Assembly (NCBI GenBank): GCA_002391185.1
Contig: DGRY01000202.1
Location: forward strand, 1-5,564
DNA length: 5,564 nucleotides
Origin: Prevotella sp. UBA4376
GTDB taxonomy: Bacteria; Bacteroidota; Bacteroidia; Bacteroidales; Bacteroidaceae
Direction of reading: 5' to 3'
Of the stretch, positions 5,510-5,564 are shown piece by piece; the first letter of the stretch is position 1, and every line of letters starts with the position of its first letter. Below the pieces are notes generated by a model. It was not told the origin of the DNA. It searched no databases and saw nothing but the letters and a program-made list of their open reading frames with translations. A program made the translations under genes and the position numbers.

Positions 5510-5533
5510 TTCAATAGCACCGCTCTGCTTTGC
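5510..5533. repeat. Right copy of the 24-base direct repeat bracketing the gene block
   Basis: It begins TTCAATAGC and ends CTCTGCTTTGC, against CTCCGCTTCGC in the left copy. Substitutions have broken the 7-bp stem, leaving only AGCA/TGCT pairing, so this is the decayed copy. Confidence 0.55.
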
Positions 5534-5564
5534 TGTGCGTTTATCATTTACTAAAGTTTCGCAA

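Overview
The window looks like a piece of a Bacteroidales chromosome, probably Prevotellaceae. Three things suggest this: the promoter-like sequence before the first gene fits the Bacteroidetes TAnnTTTG pattern, the ribosome-binding regions are A-rich with no clear Shine-Dalgarno, and the protein families are typical of gut and oral Bacteroidales. Genus is an inference and cannot be settled from the sequence alone.

All seven supported genes lie on the minus strand and read right to left. In transcription order they are a class I SAM-dependent methyltransferase (5424-4798), a HEAT-like helical-repeat protein of unknown function (4689-4168), an isochorismatase-family cysteine hydrolase (4159-3668), a chloramphenicol-acetyltransferase-like O-acetyltransferase (3655-3038), a cysteine-rich DUF3795-type protein with an extra C-terminal cysteine domain (3041-2343), a GNAT N-acetyltransferase (2336-1830) and a secreted S41-type peptidase (1833-325). 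From the HEAT-like gene onward the gaps are only 8, 12, -4, 6 and -4 bases, so six genes almost certainly form one operon, with two ATGA start/stop overlaps. The methyltransferase has its own promoter candidate and is separated from the rest by 108 bases, which hold what may be the 3' end of a lost gene.

Functionally this is a set of small-molecule-modifying enzymes (methyl transfer, two acetyl transfers, hydrolysis), plus a probable metal-binding cysteine-rich protein, a helical scaffold and one exported peptidase. A role in detoxification or in modifying a small metabolite would fit, but no substrate can be read from the sequence.

The two ends are non-coding. The left 324 bases are rich in repeats: a perfect hairpin, a 12-bp tandem array, helically spaced ATTAACG-type motifs and a perfect 16-bp palindrome. 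The right 140 bases hold the promoter candidate and a 12-base direct repeat. A 24-base element at 15-38 recurs, 19 of 24 identical and in the same orientation, at 5510-5533, so degenerate direct repeats bracket the whole gene block. I saw no tRNA, rRNA, CRISPR array, transposase or integrase.
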